A stretch of DNA of 64,000 nucleotides from NCBI RefSeq assembly GCF_001465595.2, contig NZ_CP013481.2, forward strand, positions 806,001 through 870,000, written 5' to 3'. Every line of letters starts with the position of its first letter. The first letter of the stretch is position 1. The translations under genes and the position numbers were made by a program. Source of the DNA: Pandoraea apista (lineage in GTDB: Bacteria > Pseudomonadota > Gammaproteobacteria > Burkholderiales > Burkholderiaceae). Below the pieces are notes generated by a model. That model was not told the origin of the DNA, searched no databases, and was given only the letters and a program-made list of their open reading frames with translations. Positions 55,887 to 64,000 of this stretch are shown in pieces.

Positions 55887-56405
55887 ATGCGTCGTTTCGG
55901 CCACCGGACTACCGGTATCGCCAAATCCCGGGGTTTTACCCTGATCGAGCTGATGATCGTGCTGGCGATTATCGGCGTGTTGGTCACGGCAGGGGTTCCG
56001 TATCTGCAGAATTATCTGGTGCGCGCACGCGTGGTCGAAGGGTTGGGCGTTGCTGCCTCGGCCAAGGCACTCGTGAGCGAGAATGCCATGCATGGCGCGC
56101 CGTTCAACAGCGGCTGGCAGGCGCCGAGCGCGACTGACAATGTCAACTCGGTGAGCATCGACTCCGTAAGCGGCAACGTCACGGTCGCCTACACGCAACG
56201 CGCGGGCGACGGTGCCCTCGTGCTGGTGCCCACGAGCGCCGGTGCGGATGGTGTCTCCAAAGTGTTGGCGCCGGGCAAGGCGCCGGAAGGCCAGATCGTG
56301 TGGACGTGCTACGCCCAGGGCCGTGAAGGTGCGCCGAATGGGGCGACCTTGCCGGCCAAGCTGGCACCGCAGGAGTGCCGCGGCGCGGCGGCCAAGGGGA
56401 ACTGA
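55887..56405 (+). CDS. pilA: Type IV pilin (PilA-like)
   Basis: 172-residue prepilin. The leader is cleaved by PilD after Gly16 (KSRG/FTLIELMIVLAIIGVL), with Glu at +5. The globular domain has two Cys near the C-terminus (VWTCYAQG and PQECRG) that would form the D-region loop. The adjacent downstream gene is a pilin glycosyltransferase, so this is likely the major, glycosylated pilin. Confidence 0.93.
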   Translation: MRRFGHRTTGIAKSRGFTLIELMIVLAIIGVLVTAGVPYLQNYLVRARVVEGLGVAASAKALVSENAMHGAPFNSGWQAPSATDNVNSVSIDSVSGNVTVAYTQRAGDGALVLVPTSAGADGVSKVLAPGKAPEGQIVWTCYAQGREGAPNGATLPAKLAPQECRGAAAKGN

Positions 56406-56506
56406 ATCCGGTTCGCGCAGGGTCGTAGCGTGTCGCATTTCGTCACACGACACGGCCTGCGGCGAATGCGGATTCGTTGACGGCGTATTCACGTGCGTCA
56501 GGCATG

Positions 56507-56535
56507 AAATGGCTGCCCCCGGGCGGCCATTTTTC
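56507..56535 (+). terminator. Terminator after pilA, at the start of pglL
   Basis: ATGGC-T-GCCC around CC pairs with GGGC-G-GCCAT, then TTTTTCG. It lies ~100 bases after the pilA stop and makes the ATG at 56504 an improbable start for the next gene. Confidence 0.8.
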
Positions 56536-56560
56536 GTTATGCTTGCGCATCTTCCAACCG

Positions 56561-58378
56561 GTGCACTGCACGGCGGCGATCTTGTTTCCTCCTCTGCTAC
56601 TTTCGATGATCGGGCTCACGGTAGCCTTGATCTGGGCCTTGCCCTATAACCTCGTCAAGCACACATACCCGATTTCCACGTTCTATTCGGAAGCGCTGAC
56701 GTTTTCGCTCTTCGGTGTGCTCGGCTTGCTCGCAATGATTGCCGTGTGGCAACGCGACGGACGGGTGCTTCGCATGCCGCGCGTGACCTGGATGCCGCTG
56801 GCGTTCGTGGCGGTCATCCTCGTGCAGCGGGCCACGATGGCGACCGAGCTGCCGCAACTGATGATGACGGCGTTGCTCTACGGCGTGGCCATGATCGTGG
56901 CGGTGAACGCAGGCTTCTGGCTCGCGCAACTGGGCTGGCGCAATGTCCTCATGCGATGGAGTGCTGTAGCGCTCACGCTGGGCGGGCTGTATGCGGTGGG
57001 TGCACAGGTCTTGCAGGCGTTCCATCTGGAAGGCAACGTGCCGTGGCTGGTGGCCAAGTATTCGGTGACGGTCGCACGGCGGCTGTTCGGCAACATGTAT
57101 CAGCCGAATCATCTGGCGACGTATTTGTCGCTCGCCAGCGCGGGGGCTTTCTATCTCTGGTATCTGCGCAAGCTGCCCGCGTGGCTTTGGCTGGTTGCGT
57201 GCGCCGCGTTCGATATCGGGATCTGCCTGACCGGGTCGCGCACGCCGTGGCTGCAACTCGCGCTGCTCTCGGCATCGGGCTTGTGGCTCGTATGGGGAGA
57301 GCGCACTGAGCCAACGCGCAACATGCGCCGGTCCACGCGCTGGTTCGTGCCGGTTGCGATCTTGCCGTTGCTCGCGTTGATGACGATGCTGGTCGGCTGG
57401 GCGAACGCGGCCTGGGGATTGCAGCTCGATGGCAGCGCCGTGGCTCGCATGCAGCAGGCCGGTCAGGTGACCGGGCGGCTGAATCTGTGGGAGTACGGTC
57501 TGGCTATCTTCCGCGAGCACTGGTGGCTGGGGGCCGGATGGTCGAATTACATCGACGCTCAATTTGCCCTCGTCGATAAGCTCGGCCCGGTCGAGATGGC
57601 CGACAATGCCCACAACGTGCTGCTCGACCTGCTTGCGAAGACGGGCATTGTCGGCACGTTGGCGGTGCTGGTGCCGCTGGCGTTCTGGTTTGCGCGCGCC
57701 GTGCGCGGCATCAAGACGCCGCCGATCGCGCTCGCGTTCGTTTTGCTCGGCATGCTCGCCATCCATGCCATGCTGGAGTATCCGCAGCACTACGCGTTCT
57801 TCCTGTTGCCTGCGTTGTTCCTGCTGGGTTTTTGTGAGACGAAGCAGATCGACAGCGTTTCGTCGACAGCGACCGGCGCGATCAATGGTGTGATCCTGCT
57901 ATTCGCGTGCGTGGCGATTCCCTGGCTTTTTCAGGACTATCAGCGTGTCGAAGTGGCGTATCGCGCCGGCAAGATCGACACGTATCGCACCGATCCGGCG
58001 CTCTTTTTTGCACTCTACGGCGACTACGCGGTCACGGGGGCGTTGTTCCTTAACCGGGATCAACTCGACGAAAAACTGGCGGCCCACCGCGAAGCGCTGG
58101 CGCTCGGCGCCGGGCCAACGATGATCAAGCGTTACATCGTGCTGCTGGCCCTCGCAGGGCGCGACGACGAGGCCCTGGAAGACATTCGCCGTTTGAAGAA
58201 CTACAACTCGGCGATTTTCGAAGGGCAGTACGCCGCATTGGTTCGCATGTTGCGAGCGCAGGGTGATGATCTGGCACCGTTCGTCAAGCGTGTGATCGGT
58301 GTGTGGGGACGCCCGAAAGGCGATGCCGACGACGACGCGATGGTGTCGCCGCAAGGCAAGGCGCGCGAACTGTCGTAG
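56561..58378 (+). CDS. pglL: Pilin O-oligosaccharyltransferase / O-antigen ligase family (PglL/TfpO-like)
   Basis: About 605 residues, polytopic, with PglL_A, Wzy_C and C-terminal TPR-like parts. The periplasmic loop holds NLWEYGLAIFREHWWLGAGW, then SNYIDAQFALVDKLGPVEMADNAHN (key His in NAHN). It would transfer lipid-linked glycan to PilA, the neighbour. The start is uncertain: GTG 56561 places MHCTAAILFPPLLLSMIGLT at the N-terminus; ATG 56504 would put the pilA terminator inside the gene, and ATG 56606 would cut the first helix. Confidence 0.88.
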   Translation: MHCTAAILFPPLLLSMIGLTVALIWALPYNLVKHTYPISTFYSEALTFSLFGVLGLLAMIAVWQRDGRVLRMPRVTWMPLAFVAVILVQRATMATELPQLMMTALLYGVAMIVAVNAGFWLAQLGWRNVLMRWSAVALTLGGLYAVGAQVLQAFHLEGNVPWLVAKYSVTVARRLFGNMYQPNHLATYLSLASAGAFYLWYLRKLPAWLWLVACAAFDIGICLTGSRTPWLQLALLSASGLWLVWGERTEPTRNMRRSTRWFVPVAILPLLALMTMLVGWANAAWGLQLDGSAVARMQQAGQVTGRLNLWEYGLAIFREHWWLGAGWSNYIDAQFALVDKLGPVEMADNAHNVLLDLLAKTGIVGTLAVLVPLAFWFARAVRGIKTPPIALAFVLLGMLAIHAMLEYPQHYAFFLLPALFLLGFCETKQIDSVSSTATGAINGVILLFACVAIPWLFQDYQRVEVAYRAGKIDTYRTDPALFFALYGDYAVTGALFLNRDQLDEKLAAHREALALGAGPTMIKRYIVLLALAGRDDEALEDIRRLKNYNSAIFEGQYAALVRMLRAQGDDLAPFVKRVIGVWGRPKGDADDDAMVSPQGKARELS

Positions 58379-58404
58379 TCCCGTCGACGGCGCGTTGCGC
58401 GTAG

Positions 58405-59304
58405 TCACAAACAAACGCCCGCGATGTTCGCGGGCGTTTGTTTTGCGGCACTTCCCATCGATGGGTTCAGCCTTCGGGGGGGGGCGTTCTCCTGCTCGGC
58501 CTCTTCGCTGCGTGCCCAGAAGAACCGGTCGGGGAAGTGGCGCCCCATGCCCGGACGGAACGCATTCTCCAGCACCTGTTGTAAATACTCCTGTGCTTCG
58601 CGGACCGCCTCGGGCACGGCAAGACCGTTGGCGAGCATGGCCGTGACAGCTGCCGCCAGCGTGTCCATGGCGCCCGCTACGTTGTGCGGAGGGCGATCCC
58701 AGGCGTCTTCGCGCACGATGCCGCCATCGGCGTAGAGCGTGTGCGTGAATTGCGGCGCGTTGCTGTCGCTCACCAGAATGAACTCGCAACCGTTTTCCAG
58801 CAGGATGGAGACCGCGTCGTCGAGCGAGATATTCTCGTTCTCCGTAACCGTCTGCGCCAGAGCGACGGCGCTGGCCGGGCTCACCACGAGCACACTAGCC
58901 TGCGGCACGAGCAGACTGGCCGTCGCCTCGCGCAATTCGTCGGCCGAGAGCAGATGCTCGCCGGCCAGTCCGAAATCGGGCGCCACCACCAGGGGCGTTT
59001 CGTCGTAATCGGCTACGATTTCCGCAATCGCTGCGACATTTTCGGCGTTGATGGCGCTGCCGACCTTGAAGGCGGCGACCGGCATATCTTCGAGCAGCAT
59101 GCGTGCCTGATCGGCGATCCAGTCCGGGTCGATCGGCTGCACTTCGTCGCAAGCACGCGAGTCTTGAGAAGAGTAGCCGGTCAGCACCGACACGCCGTAG
59201 CCGCCCATGCTGGCGAAGGTCAGCAGGTCGGCCTGAACGCCCGTTGCCGAAGTCGGATCGGAGAGCCCGAAGGTCAGGAGAATGGGAGGGGATTCAGTGT
59301 GCAT
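58405..59304 (-). CDS. thiD: Divergent hydroxymethylpyrimidine kinase-like protein (ThiD family)
   Basis: 299 residues. The ThiD fold is recognisable (ILLTFGLSDPTSATGVQADL, MGGYGVSVLTGYSSQDSRAC). However, the usual GSDPSGGAGIQAD reads GLSDPTSATGVQAD, and the catalytic GTGC-like loop reads VAGAMDTLAAAV, lacking Cys. Function may have drifted. The last ~18 codons lie downstream of a C9 tract and run through the terminator; with one C fewer the protein would end AEQENAPPEG. ATG 59304; divergent from rubredoxin. Confidence 0.8.
   Translation of the reverse strand: MHTESPPILLTFGLSDPTSATGVQADLLTFASMGGYGVSVLTGYSSQDSRACDEVQPIDPDWIADQARMLLEDMPVAAFKVGSAINAENVAAIAEIVADYDETPLVVAPDFGLAGEHLLSADELREATASLLVPQASVLVVSPASAVALAQTVTENENISLDDAVSILLENGCEFILVSDSNAPQFTHTLYADGGIVREDAWDRPPHNVAGAMDTLAAAVTAMLANGLAVPEAVREAQEYLQQVLENAFRPGMGRHFPDRFFWARSEEAEQENAPPRRLNPSMGSAAKQTPANIAGVCL
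58408..58444. terminator. Terminator between convergent pglL and thiD
   Basis: ACAAACGCCCGCG and CGCGGGCGTTTGT form a 13-bp stem followed by TTTG on the plus strand. It overlaps the annotated end of thiD. Confidence 0.9.
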
Positions 59305-59518
59305 GGAAGCAGGATAGACGGCGATCTGGTCAGGCCTTGGGTTCGTTGGTACCATCACGCCTTAAATGCCCGTTTCGGGGCGCTGAAAAGCGCCGTGGGC
59401 AACACCTGTCCGGACAATATCCCGGCAGGGTTCCCACAACACCGCACTGCATCTCTGCCGGCGGGACCCGAAGCGGTTGACAAGCCATTGTAACGGAACG
59501 CTCGTCGCTGAAGAAAGA

Positions 59519-59689
59519 ATGGAATACAAGAGCTGGATGTGCCTCATTTGCGGTTGGATTTATGACGAAGAGGCGGGTTTGCCCGACGAGGGCATTGCCC
59601 CTGGCACGCGCTGGGACGACGTACCCATCAACTGGACCTGCCCCGAGTGCGGCGCGCGCAAGGAAGACTTCGAGATGGTGCAGATCTGA
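59519..59689 (+). CDS. rubA: Rubredoxin
   Basis: 56-residue electron carrier binding one Fe through four Cys: MCLICGWIYDEEAG and WTCPECGARKEDFEMV. Usual length and spacing. ATG 59519 has GAAGAAAG upstream. Divergent from thiD, as in related genera. Confidence 0.97.
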   Translation: MEYKSWMCLICGWIYDEEAGLPDEGIAPGTRWDDVPINWTCPECGARKEDFEMVQI

Positions 59690-59882
59690 GGATGGGCGGC
59701 CCAGCCGCCTGTTTCTCCGAGATCCCCGCGTGTTCGCTGCGTTCTCCGATGTCTGCGAACGCCGTTAAGCCGTCTGCACGGCGCGGCGCTCGACGATCCG
59801 TCCGGCGATTCGTCCGGCAGGTGACGCAGCGAATTTTCCGCCCGAATTCACGAAGACCGGCCACACGGCCAGGAGATGGCCT

Positions 59883-61277
59883 ATGGTGACGCCGCAAACG
59901 CCTTCCGACACCACCATCAACAGCCCCGGAACCGCCGCGCGCGAGACCCGCGATACGCGTGATACGACCCCCTTGTGGCGCCTGCCCGAGGTGGCCGAGG
60001 CACTGACCGAGGCGTCCGACGCCTGGTCGGACGGCCCGGCCGCCGCGCTAGGGCCGTTGCGACGGGCCAATCGTCTGCTCCAGTCGAGCGGCCACGCAGA
60101 CTGGGCGCTGCACGGCGAGCGCCTTGTTCAGGCGATAGCCGAGGCGGCCTATGGCCAGCCGGGCGGTCAGGACGCGCAGCGCAATGCGCTACGCCAGTTC
60201 GAGCGCGACATCTGGCAGGCAGGGGTGAGCCCCGCTGCCGCACCCAAATCCGCATCCGTCGATACGGCGACTGCGTCCGAGAACTGGTCGGGTGCGCCGT
60301 CGCCGGGCGAACTTCGGATGGCGGGGTGGGTGGTGGCCCACCCGCGACTTCATGGGTTGCCTGTCGGGACCGCTCCGCTGCGTGCTGACGTCGAGCGGGT
60401 TCTGCTGCGCCTGCTGCGCCCTGATGCTGACGCGACCGACACGACGGCCGCGCTGGCACAACTGGCCGATCTCGCGGCCGATCTCCACCGGGCGGGGGCG
60501 ACGGCACCGCTTGATTACTGGCGTCTGGCCGCCGCGTGGCTGCGATTCGCGCGCGCTCCGCTGAGTCTGGCCGATAAGCGCCAGATCGGGCGAATGAATC
60601 TGGCGCTGCGCAAGCAATTGACTCGTCCGAGCGCGCCGGGCGACGCCCAGAGCGCATCGACCGCAACTGCGGGGGCGGGCACAAAGGGGGCGGGCGAGGC
60701 GGTGCCCGGGCACGATCTGCTCGAGGCCCTCGCCACGTGGCATGCACAGGCCCCGGATAGCTGGCTGGGCACGCTGCTGGCCGATTTTGGCGTGCTGCGC
60801 CGACCCGGCCATCTGCCTGAGCCATTGGCCGACGCCGCCCAAGCGGCGCAGAAGCAGGGCGTGGGCAACAGCTCGCGCGACTGGCTGCGTATCGGGCCGT
60901 TGGCGGTGCGGCAGGACGTTTGCCAGACGTTCCTCAGCCTTGCCGATGAGGCGCTTCCGAATCTGAACGATCCGGCGGTGGCGGCGAAAGTCGCGGAATA
61001 CTCCGCGGCGATTGGGCTGGCGCCGGTGGCGCGGCTCGCGGCGGCGGTGGCTGCAACGGGCGAGCGGCTAGCGGTTTCGCCGCCAGCAGAGCCGGGCGGT
61101 CCGGCGGCGCTGGCGATGACCGTCAAGGCGTTGCGCGGCATGCTTCACCAGTTCGCGGCCGACACGTATCCCGAATCGCGGCCTGATCTGATTGCCGACA
61201 TGGCGATGTGGCGAGAGCGCGCGCTCGACGCCAGCGTGTTCGGGCAGCGGCTCGTCACCGGGCGCGACGTTCCGTGA
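59883..61277 (+). CDS. Unidentified 464-residue Ala-rich protein
   Basis: Good start (AGGAG 11 bases before ATG). No catalytic motif, signal peptide or membrane segment seen. It appears mostly alpha-helical: PEVAEALTEASDAWSDGPAA, LADLAADLHRAGATAPLDYW and MTVKALRGMLHQFAADTYPE. In Burkholderia/Ralstonia, as I recall, the space between rubredoxin and yqgE holds pilGHIJ-chpA, so this may be a relative of the helical N-terminus of a ChpA-like protein, but that is a guess. A hairpin GGCCGCC-TTT-GGCGGCC follows (61293-61309). Confidence 0.75.
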   Translation: MVTPQTPSDTTINSPGTAARETRDTRDTTPLWRLPEVAEALTEASDAWSDGPAAALGPLRRANRLLQSSGHADWALHGERLVQAIAEAAYGQPGGQDAQRNALRQFERDIWQAGVSPAAAPKSASVDTATASENWSGAPSPGELRMAGWVVAHPRLHGLPVGTAPLRADVERVLLRLLRPDADATDTTAALAQLADLAADLHRAGATAPLDYWRLAAAWLRFARAPLSLADKRQIGRMNLALRKQLTRPSAPGDAQSASTATAGAGTKGAGEAVPGHDLLEALATWHAQAPDSWLGTLLADFGVLRRPGHLPEPLADAAQAAQKQGVGNSSRDWLRIGPLAVRQDVCQTFLSLADEALPNLNDPAVAAKVAEYSAAIGLAPVARLAAAVAATGERLAVSPPAEPGGPAALAMTVKALRGMLHQFAADTYPESRPDLIADMAMWRERALDASVFGQRLVTGRDVP

Positions 61278-61454
61278 TAAAGTCGGCGAAAAGGCCGCCT
61301 TTGGCGGCCGATCGCCGTACCAAGATGCGGAAATAGTTCGTCCGCTGACCGGCCGCAGGCAGGTGCTGCGAGCCCGCTCGGGGGCCATGCCCCTGCTGCG
61401 GCGTGCGACACCGGGCGGCAGACCGTCAAACAGGTTCCGATAAACTTTGGCCCT

Positions 61455-62024
61455 ATGCCGAACGACCGTATCAATCTCACGAATCAGTTTCTCATCGCCA
61501 TGCCGGGCATGGCCGATCCGACGTTTTCCGGCACCGTCGTGTACCTGTGCGAGCACAGCGAAAAGGGCGCGATCGGGCTCGTCATCAATCGTCCGACCGA
61601 CATCGATCTGCAATCGTTGTTCGAGCGTCTCGACCTGAAGCTGGAAATCGATCCCCTGGCGCACCAGCCGGTATTTTTCGGCGGTCCGGTGCAGACCGAG
61701 CGTGGCTTCGTGCTGCACGAAGCCACCGGCACGTCGTATAGCTCGTCGCTATCGGTGCCGGGCGGCCTCGAGATGACGACATCGAAAGACGTGCTCGAAG
61801 CCGTGGCCAACGGGCAAGGGCCGAGCCGCTTCCTGCTCACGCTCGGGCACTCGGGCTGGAGTGCGGGGCAACTCGAAGACGAAATCGGCCGCAATGGCTG
61901 GCTGACCGTCGCCGCTGACCCGGGCATCGTGTTCGATGTGCCGCCGGCCGAGCGCTTCGACGCCGCACTGGCGCTGCTGGGCGTTACGTCGTCGATGCTC
62001 TCCGCCGACGCAGGTCACGCATGA
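61455..62024 (+). CDS. yqgE: YqgE/AlgH family protein
   Basis: 189-residue UPF0301 protein: [40 protein letters not shown] and [20 protein letters not shown] are family-typical. Role unclear. The stop overlaps the ruvX ATG (ATGA). Confidence 0.96.
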   Translation: MPNDRINLTNQFLIAMPGMADPTFSGTVVYLCEHSEKGAIGLVINRPTDIDLQSLFERLDLKLEIDPLAHQPVFFGGPVQTERGFVLHEATGTSYSSSLSVPGGLEMTTSKDVLEAVANGQGPSRFLLTLGHSGWSAGQLEDEIGRNGWLTVAADPGIVFDVPPAERFDAALALLGVTSSMLSADAGHA

Positions 62025-62449
62025 CGGCTGGCAGTGCCACGGTACTCGCCTTCGATTACGGCGAGCGCCGGATCGGCGTGGCGATCGGCAATCTCATGCT
62101 GCGCGAAGCCCGCGCACTCACCGTGCTTGCCAATCTCAATCGCGAAGTCCGGTTCGCCGAGACCGGCAAGCTCATTGCGGAATGGCAACCCGAACTGATC
62201 GTTGTCGGGCTGCCCTGTCACCCCGACGGCACTCCGCACGCGATGACCCAGCAAGCCAAGCGCTTCGGAAATCAACTCAACGGACGATTCGACGTGCCCG
62301 TCGTGTGGGTGGACGAGCGCTACTCGTCGGTCGCCGCTGCGGCGGCGTTGGCCGAGGCGGGCGTGAAGGTGTCCCAGAAGACATCGCTCGACGCCGAAGC
62401 TGCTCGCATCATCCTCCAACAGTATTTCGACGAGCATGTGCCAGCCTGA
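62021..62449 (+). CDS. ruvX: Holliday junction resolvase-like RuvX (YqgF)
   Basis: 142-residue RNase H-fold protein involved in pre-16S rRNA 5' processing. Catalytic segment [17 protein letters not shown], Glu/Asp in [16 protein letters not shown], and C-terminal [12 protein letters not shown]. Translationally coupled to yqgE. Confidence 0.96.
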   Translation: MTAGSATVLAFDYGERRIGVAIGNLMLREARALTVLANLNREVRFAETGKLIAEWQPELIVVGLPCHPDGTPHAMTQQAKRFGNQLNGRFDVPVVWVDERYSSVAAAAALAEAGVKVSQKTSLDAEAARIILQQYFDEHVPA

Positions 62450-62526
62450 CCTTTCGGCCGGCGTCATGTCCGGCAGTTTTCTGCGCGACGCCGCATTACG
62501 CTGTGTCGGCAAGGCGTCTGCCCTGT

Positions 62527-63504
62527 ATGGCTAACGGAATCCTCGGCCGGCGCGGCCATCCCCAACTCAATCGCCACGGTGAACTGAAGCACTTGCTAAC
62601 AGTGGAGGGGTTACCGCGCGCCGTGCTGACGCACATTCTCGACACTGCCACGCAGTTCGTTGGCGTGAACGATGCCGACGTCAAAAAGGTGCCGTTGCTC
62701 AGCGGCAAGTCGGTCTTCAATCTGTTCTTCGAGAATTCCACCCGTACGCGAACGACGTTTGAGATCGCGGCAGCGCGCTTGTCGGCCGATGTGCTGAATC
62801 TGAATATCACTGCGTCGTCGACGAGCAAGGGCGAGACATTGCTGGATACGATCGGCAACCTGTCGGCCATGCATGCGGATCTGTTCGTCGTGCGTCACGC
62901 GCAGTCGGGGGCGCCGTATCTGATTGCGGAGCATTGCGCGCCGCATGTGCATGTCATCAACGCAGGCGATGGACGTCATGCGCACCCTACGCAGGGCCTG
63001 CTCGACATGTACACCATTCGCCATCACAAGGGTGAATTCCAGAACCTGACGGTCGCGATTGTTGGGGACATTCTGCATTCGCGGGTGGCGCGTTCAGATA
63101 TTCACGCGCTCACCACGCTTGGCGTGCCGGAAGTGCGCGCCATCGGTCCGCGTACGCTCTTGCCCACCGGCCTTGAGCAACTCGGCGTGCGCGTGTTCCA
63201 CGACATGGACGAAGGGCTTCGCGGCGTGGACGTCGTGATCATGTTGCGCTTGCAGAACGAGCGAATGAACGGCGCGCTGTTGCCCTCGGCCGCTGAGTAT
63301 TTCAAGTATTACGGCCTGACGCCGGAGCGTCTTGCCTTGGCCAGGCCCGATGCCATCGTCATGCACCCGGGGCCGATGAACCGGGGCGTGGAGATCGATT
63401 CGTCTGTCGCAGACGGCCCGCAGTCGGTCATTCTCGAACAAGTGTCGTTCGGCATTGCCGTGCGCATGGCGGTGATGAGTATCGTCGCCGCAAACCACGG
63501 GTAG
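62527..63504 (+). CDS. pyrB: Aspartate carbamoyltransferase catalytic subunit
   Basis: 325 residues. Carbamoyl-phosphate motif [33 protein letters not shown] and [11 protein letters not shown] are present. ATG 62527 keeps an N-terminal extension ([20 protein letters not shown]) typical of class A enzymes that pair with a PyrC-like subunit. Only 8 bases separate it from that gene. Confidence 0.97.
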   Translation: MANGILGRRGHPQLNRHGELKHLLTVEGLPRAVLTHILDTATQFVGVNDADVKKVPLLSGKSVFNLFFENSTRTRTTFEIAAARLSADVLNLNITASSTSKGETLLDTIGNLSAMHADLFVVRHAQSGAPYLIAEHCAPHVHVINAGDGRHAHPTQGLLDMYTIRHHKGEFQNLTVAIVGDILHSRVARSDIHALTTLGVPEVRAIGPRTLLPTGLEQLGVRVFHDMDEGLRGVDVVIMLRLQNERMNGALLPSAAEYFKYYGLTPERLALARPDAIVMHPGPMNRGVEIDSSVADGPQSVILEQVSFGIAVRMAVMSIVAANHG

Positions 63505-63512
63505 GCGACGCC

Positions 63513-64000
63513 ATGAAACTGCATCTGAAGGGTGGCCGCGTCATCGATCCTGCGACGCGAACCGACCGGGTTCAGGACGTCTTCATTGCCGAAGGCAACA
63601 TCGCTTCGCTGGGCGAGATGCCCGCCGATTTCACCGCAGAGCGCACGTTCGATGCGACGGGGCTGGTCGTCATGCCGGGGCTGGTGGATCTCGCCGCGCG
63701 CCGCGTGACGGTGGCCAGTGAAGCGGCAGCGGCGCTGGCCGGTGGTGTAACGCGCGTGGTTTGTCCGCCCGATGCCGATCCCGTGCTGGACAAGCCCGAC
63801 CTTGTCGAGATGTTGCAATTGCGCGCTCGCGCCACACATCTTGTGCAGGTCCACCCGCTGGGCGCGTTGAGCGTCGGCCTCGCGGGCCGTGAACTGACGG
63901 AAATGGCGCGATTGACGCAGGCGGGCTGCGTAGGGCTTTCGCAGGCCAATGCGCCGATGACCGATAACCGCACGTTCTTGCACGCGCTGCAATACGCGGG
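63513..64000 (+). CDS. pyrC: Dihydroorotase-like subunit PyrC' (partial, probably non-catalytic)
   Basis: First ~162 codons; runs off the window. The amidohydrolase N-terminal fold is clear (MKLHLKGGRVIDPATRTDRV; GLVVMPGLVDLAARRVTVAS). Where active dihydroorotases have D-x-H-x-H, this has DLAAR, so the binuclear metal site is missing. It matches the pseudo-dihydroorotase PyrC' of class A transcarbamoylase dodecamers (as in Pseudomonas), needed for PyrB assembly; an active PyrC would be elsewhere. Confidence 0.9.
   Translation, partial: MKLHLKGGRVIDPATRTDRVQDVFIAEGNIASLGEMPADFTAERTFDATGLVVMPGLVDLAARRVTVASEAAAALAGGVTRVVCPPDADPVLDKPDLVEMLQLRARATHLVQVHPLGALSVGLAGRELTEMARLTQAGCVGLSQANAPMTDNRTFLHALQYA

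Overview
The window looks like a chromosomal segment of a GC-rich betaproteobacterium of the Burkholderiaceae. Pandoraea is my best guess, from the protein families and from gene orders such as miaB-phoH-ybeY-corC-lnt, recA-recX-sucCD-pilA-pglL and yqgE-ruvX-pyrB-pyrC. This is inference by family recognition; no search was run. Nearly all of the window is densely packed GC-rich core or soft-core DNA. The one clear exception is an AT-richer insert at about 40,961-45,272.

Layout. 1-5,531 (minus): the tRNA-modification and rRNA-maturation operon miaB-phoH-ybeY-chaC-like-corC-lnt (lnt runs off the left edge). 5,731-8,540 (minus): a Zn/Mn-type metal-uptake ABC operon with a small membrane-protein ORF and a perfect 23-bp palindrome in front. 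9,508-14,718: the stress operon prkA-yeaH-spoVR plus a VOC protein. 14,752-16,119: a membrane diguanylate cyclase. 17,005-20,581: a four-gene osmoprotectant importer, then an MscS-type channel. 22,127-28,143: an Old Yellow Enzyme reductase, an MFS transporter divergent from a TetR regulator, a chemoreceptor and an XRE-cupin regulator. 28,380-30,565: kbl and a short-chain threonine dehydrogenase (threonine to glycine). 31,209-39,413: an outer-membrane barrel protein, a nitrate/taurine-type ABC ATPase with a double-length permease, a TPR-glycosyltransferase-like protein, an AI-2E family permease and a LysR regulator. 39,599-40,901: a TerC protein and a zinc-ribbon protein.

40,961-45,272 is a compact integrated mobile element. 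It is bounded by an 18-bp direct repeat (TTGGTGGCGAATCAGGGA) that duplicates the 3' end of a CAT-anticodon tRNA gene. It carries a tyrosine integrase next to the tRNA, a MobV/Pre relaxase with a hairpin-rich candidate oriT, a roughly 460-nt AT-rich tract with many possible hairpins, and two small genes of unknown function: a protein made of three C-x2-C-x9-C-x7-H repeats, and a small HTH-like/coiled-coil protein. The insertion separated the tRNA from its own terminator, and the element supplies a replacement hairpin right after the tRNA. This cargo pair and the hairpin-rich tract are the most novel content of the window.

45,509-64,000: an MHS-type MFS transporter; a TctDE/QseBC-like two-component system; recA (with LexA box), recX, a DUF2889 protein, sucC-sucD and a second TerC protein; a type IV pilin followed by a PglL/TfpO-type pilin glycosyltransferase; a divergent ThiD-like kinase opposite rubredoxin; an unidentified 464-residue protein; and yqgE-ruvX-pyrB-pyrC'. 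The last gene (cut by the window edge) lacks the dihydroorotase metal motif and looks like the structural pseudo-dihydroorotase that accompanies class A aspartate transcarbamoylases.
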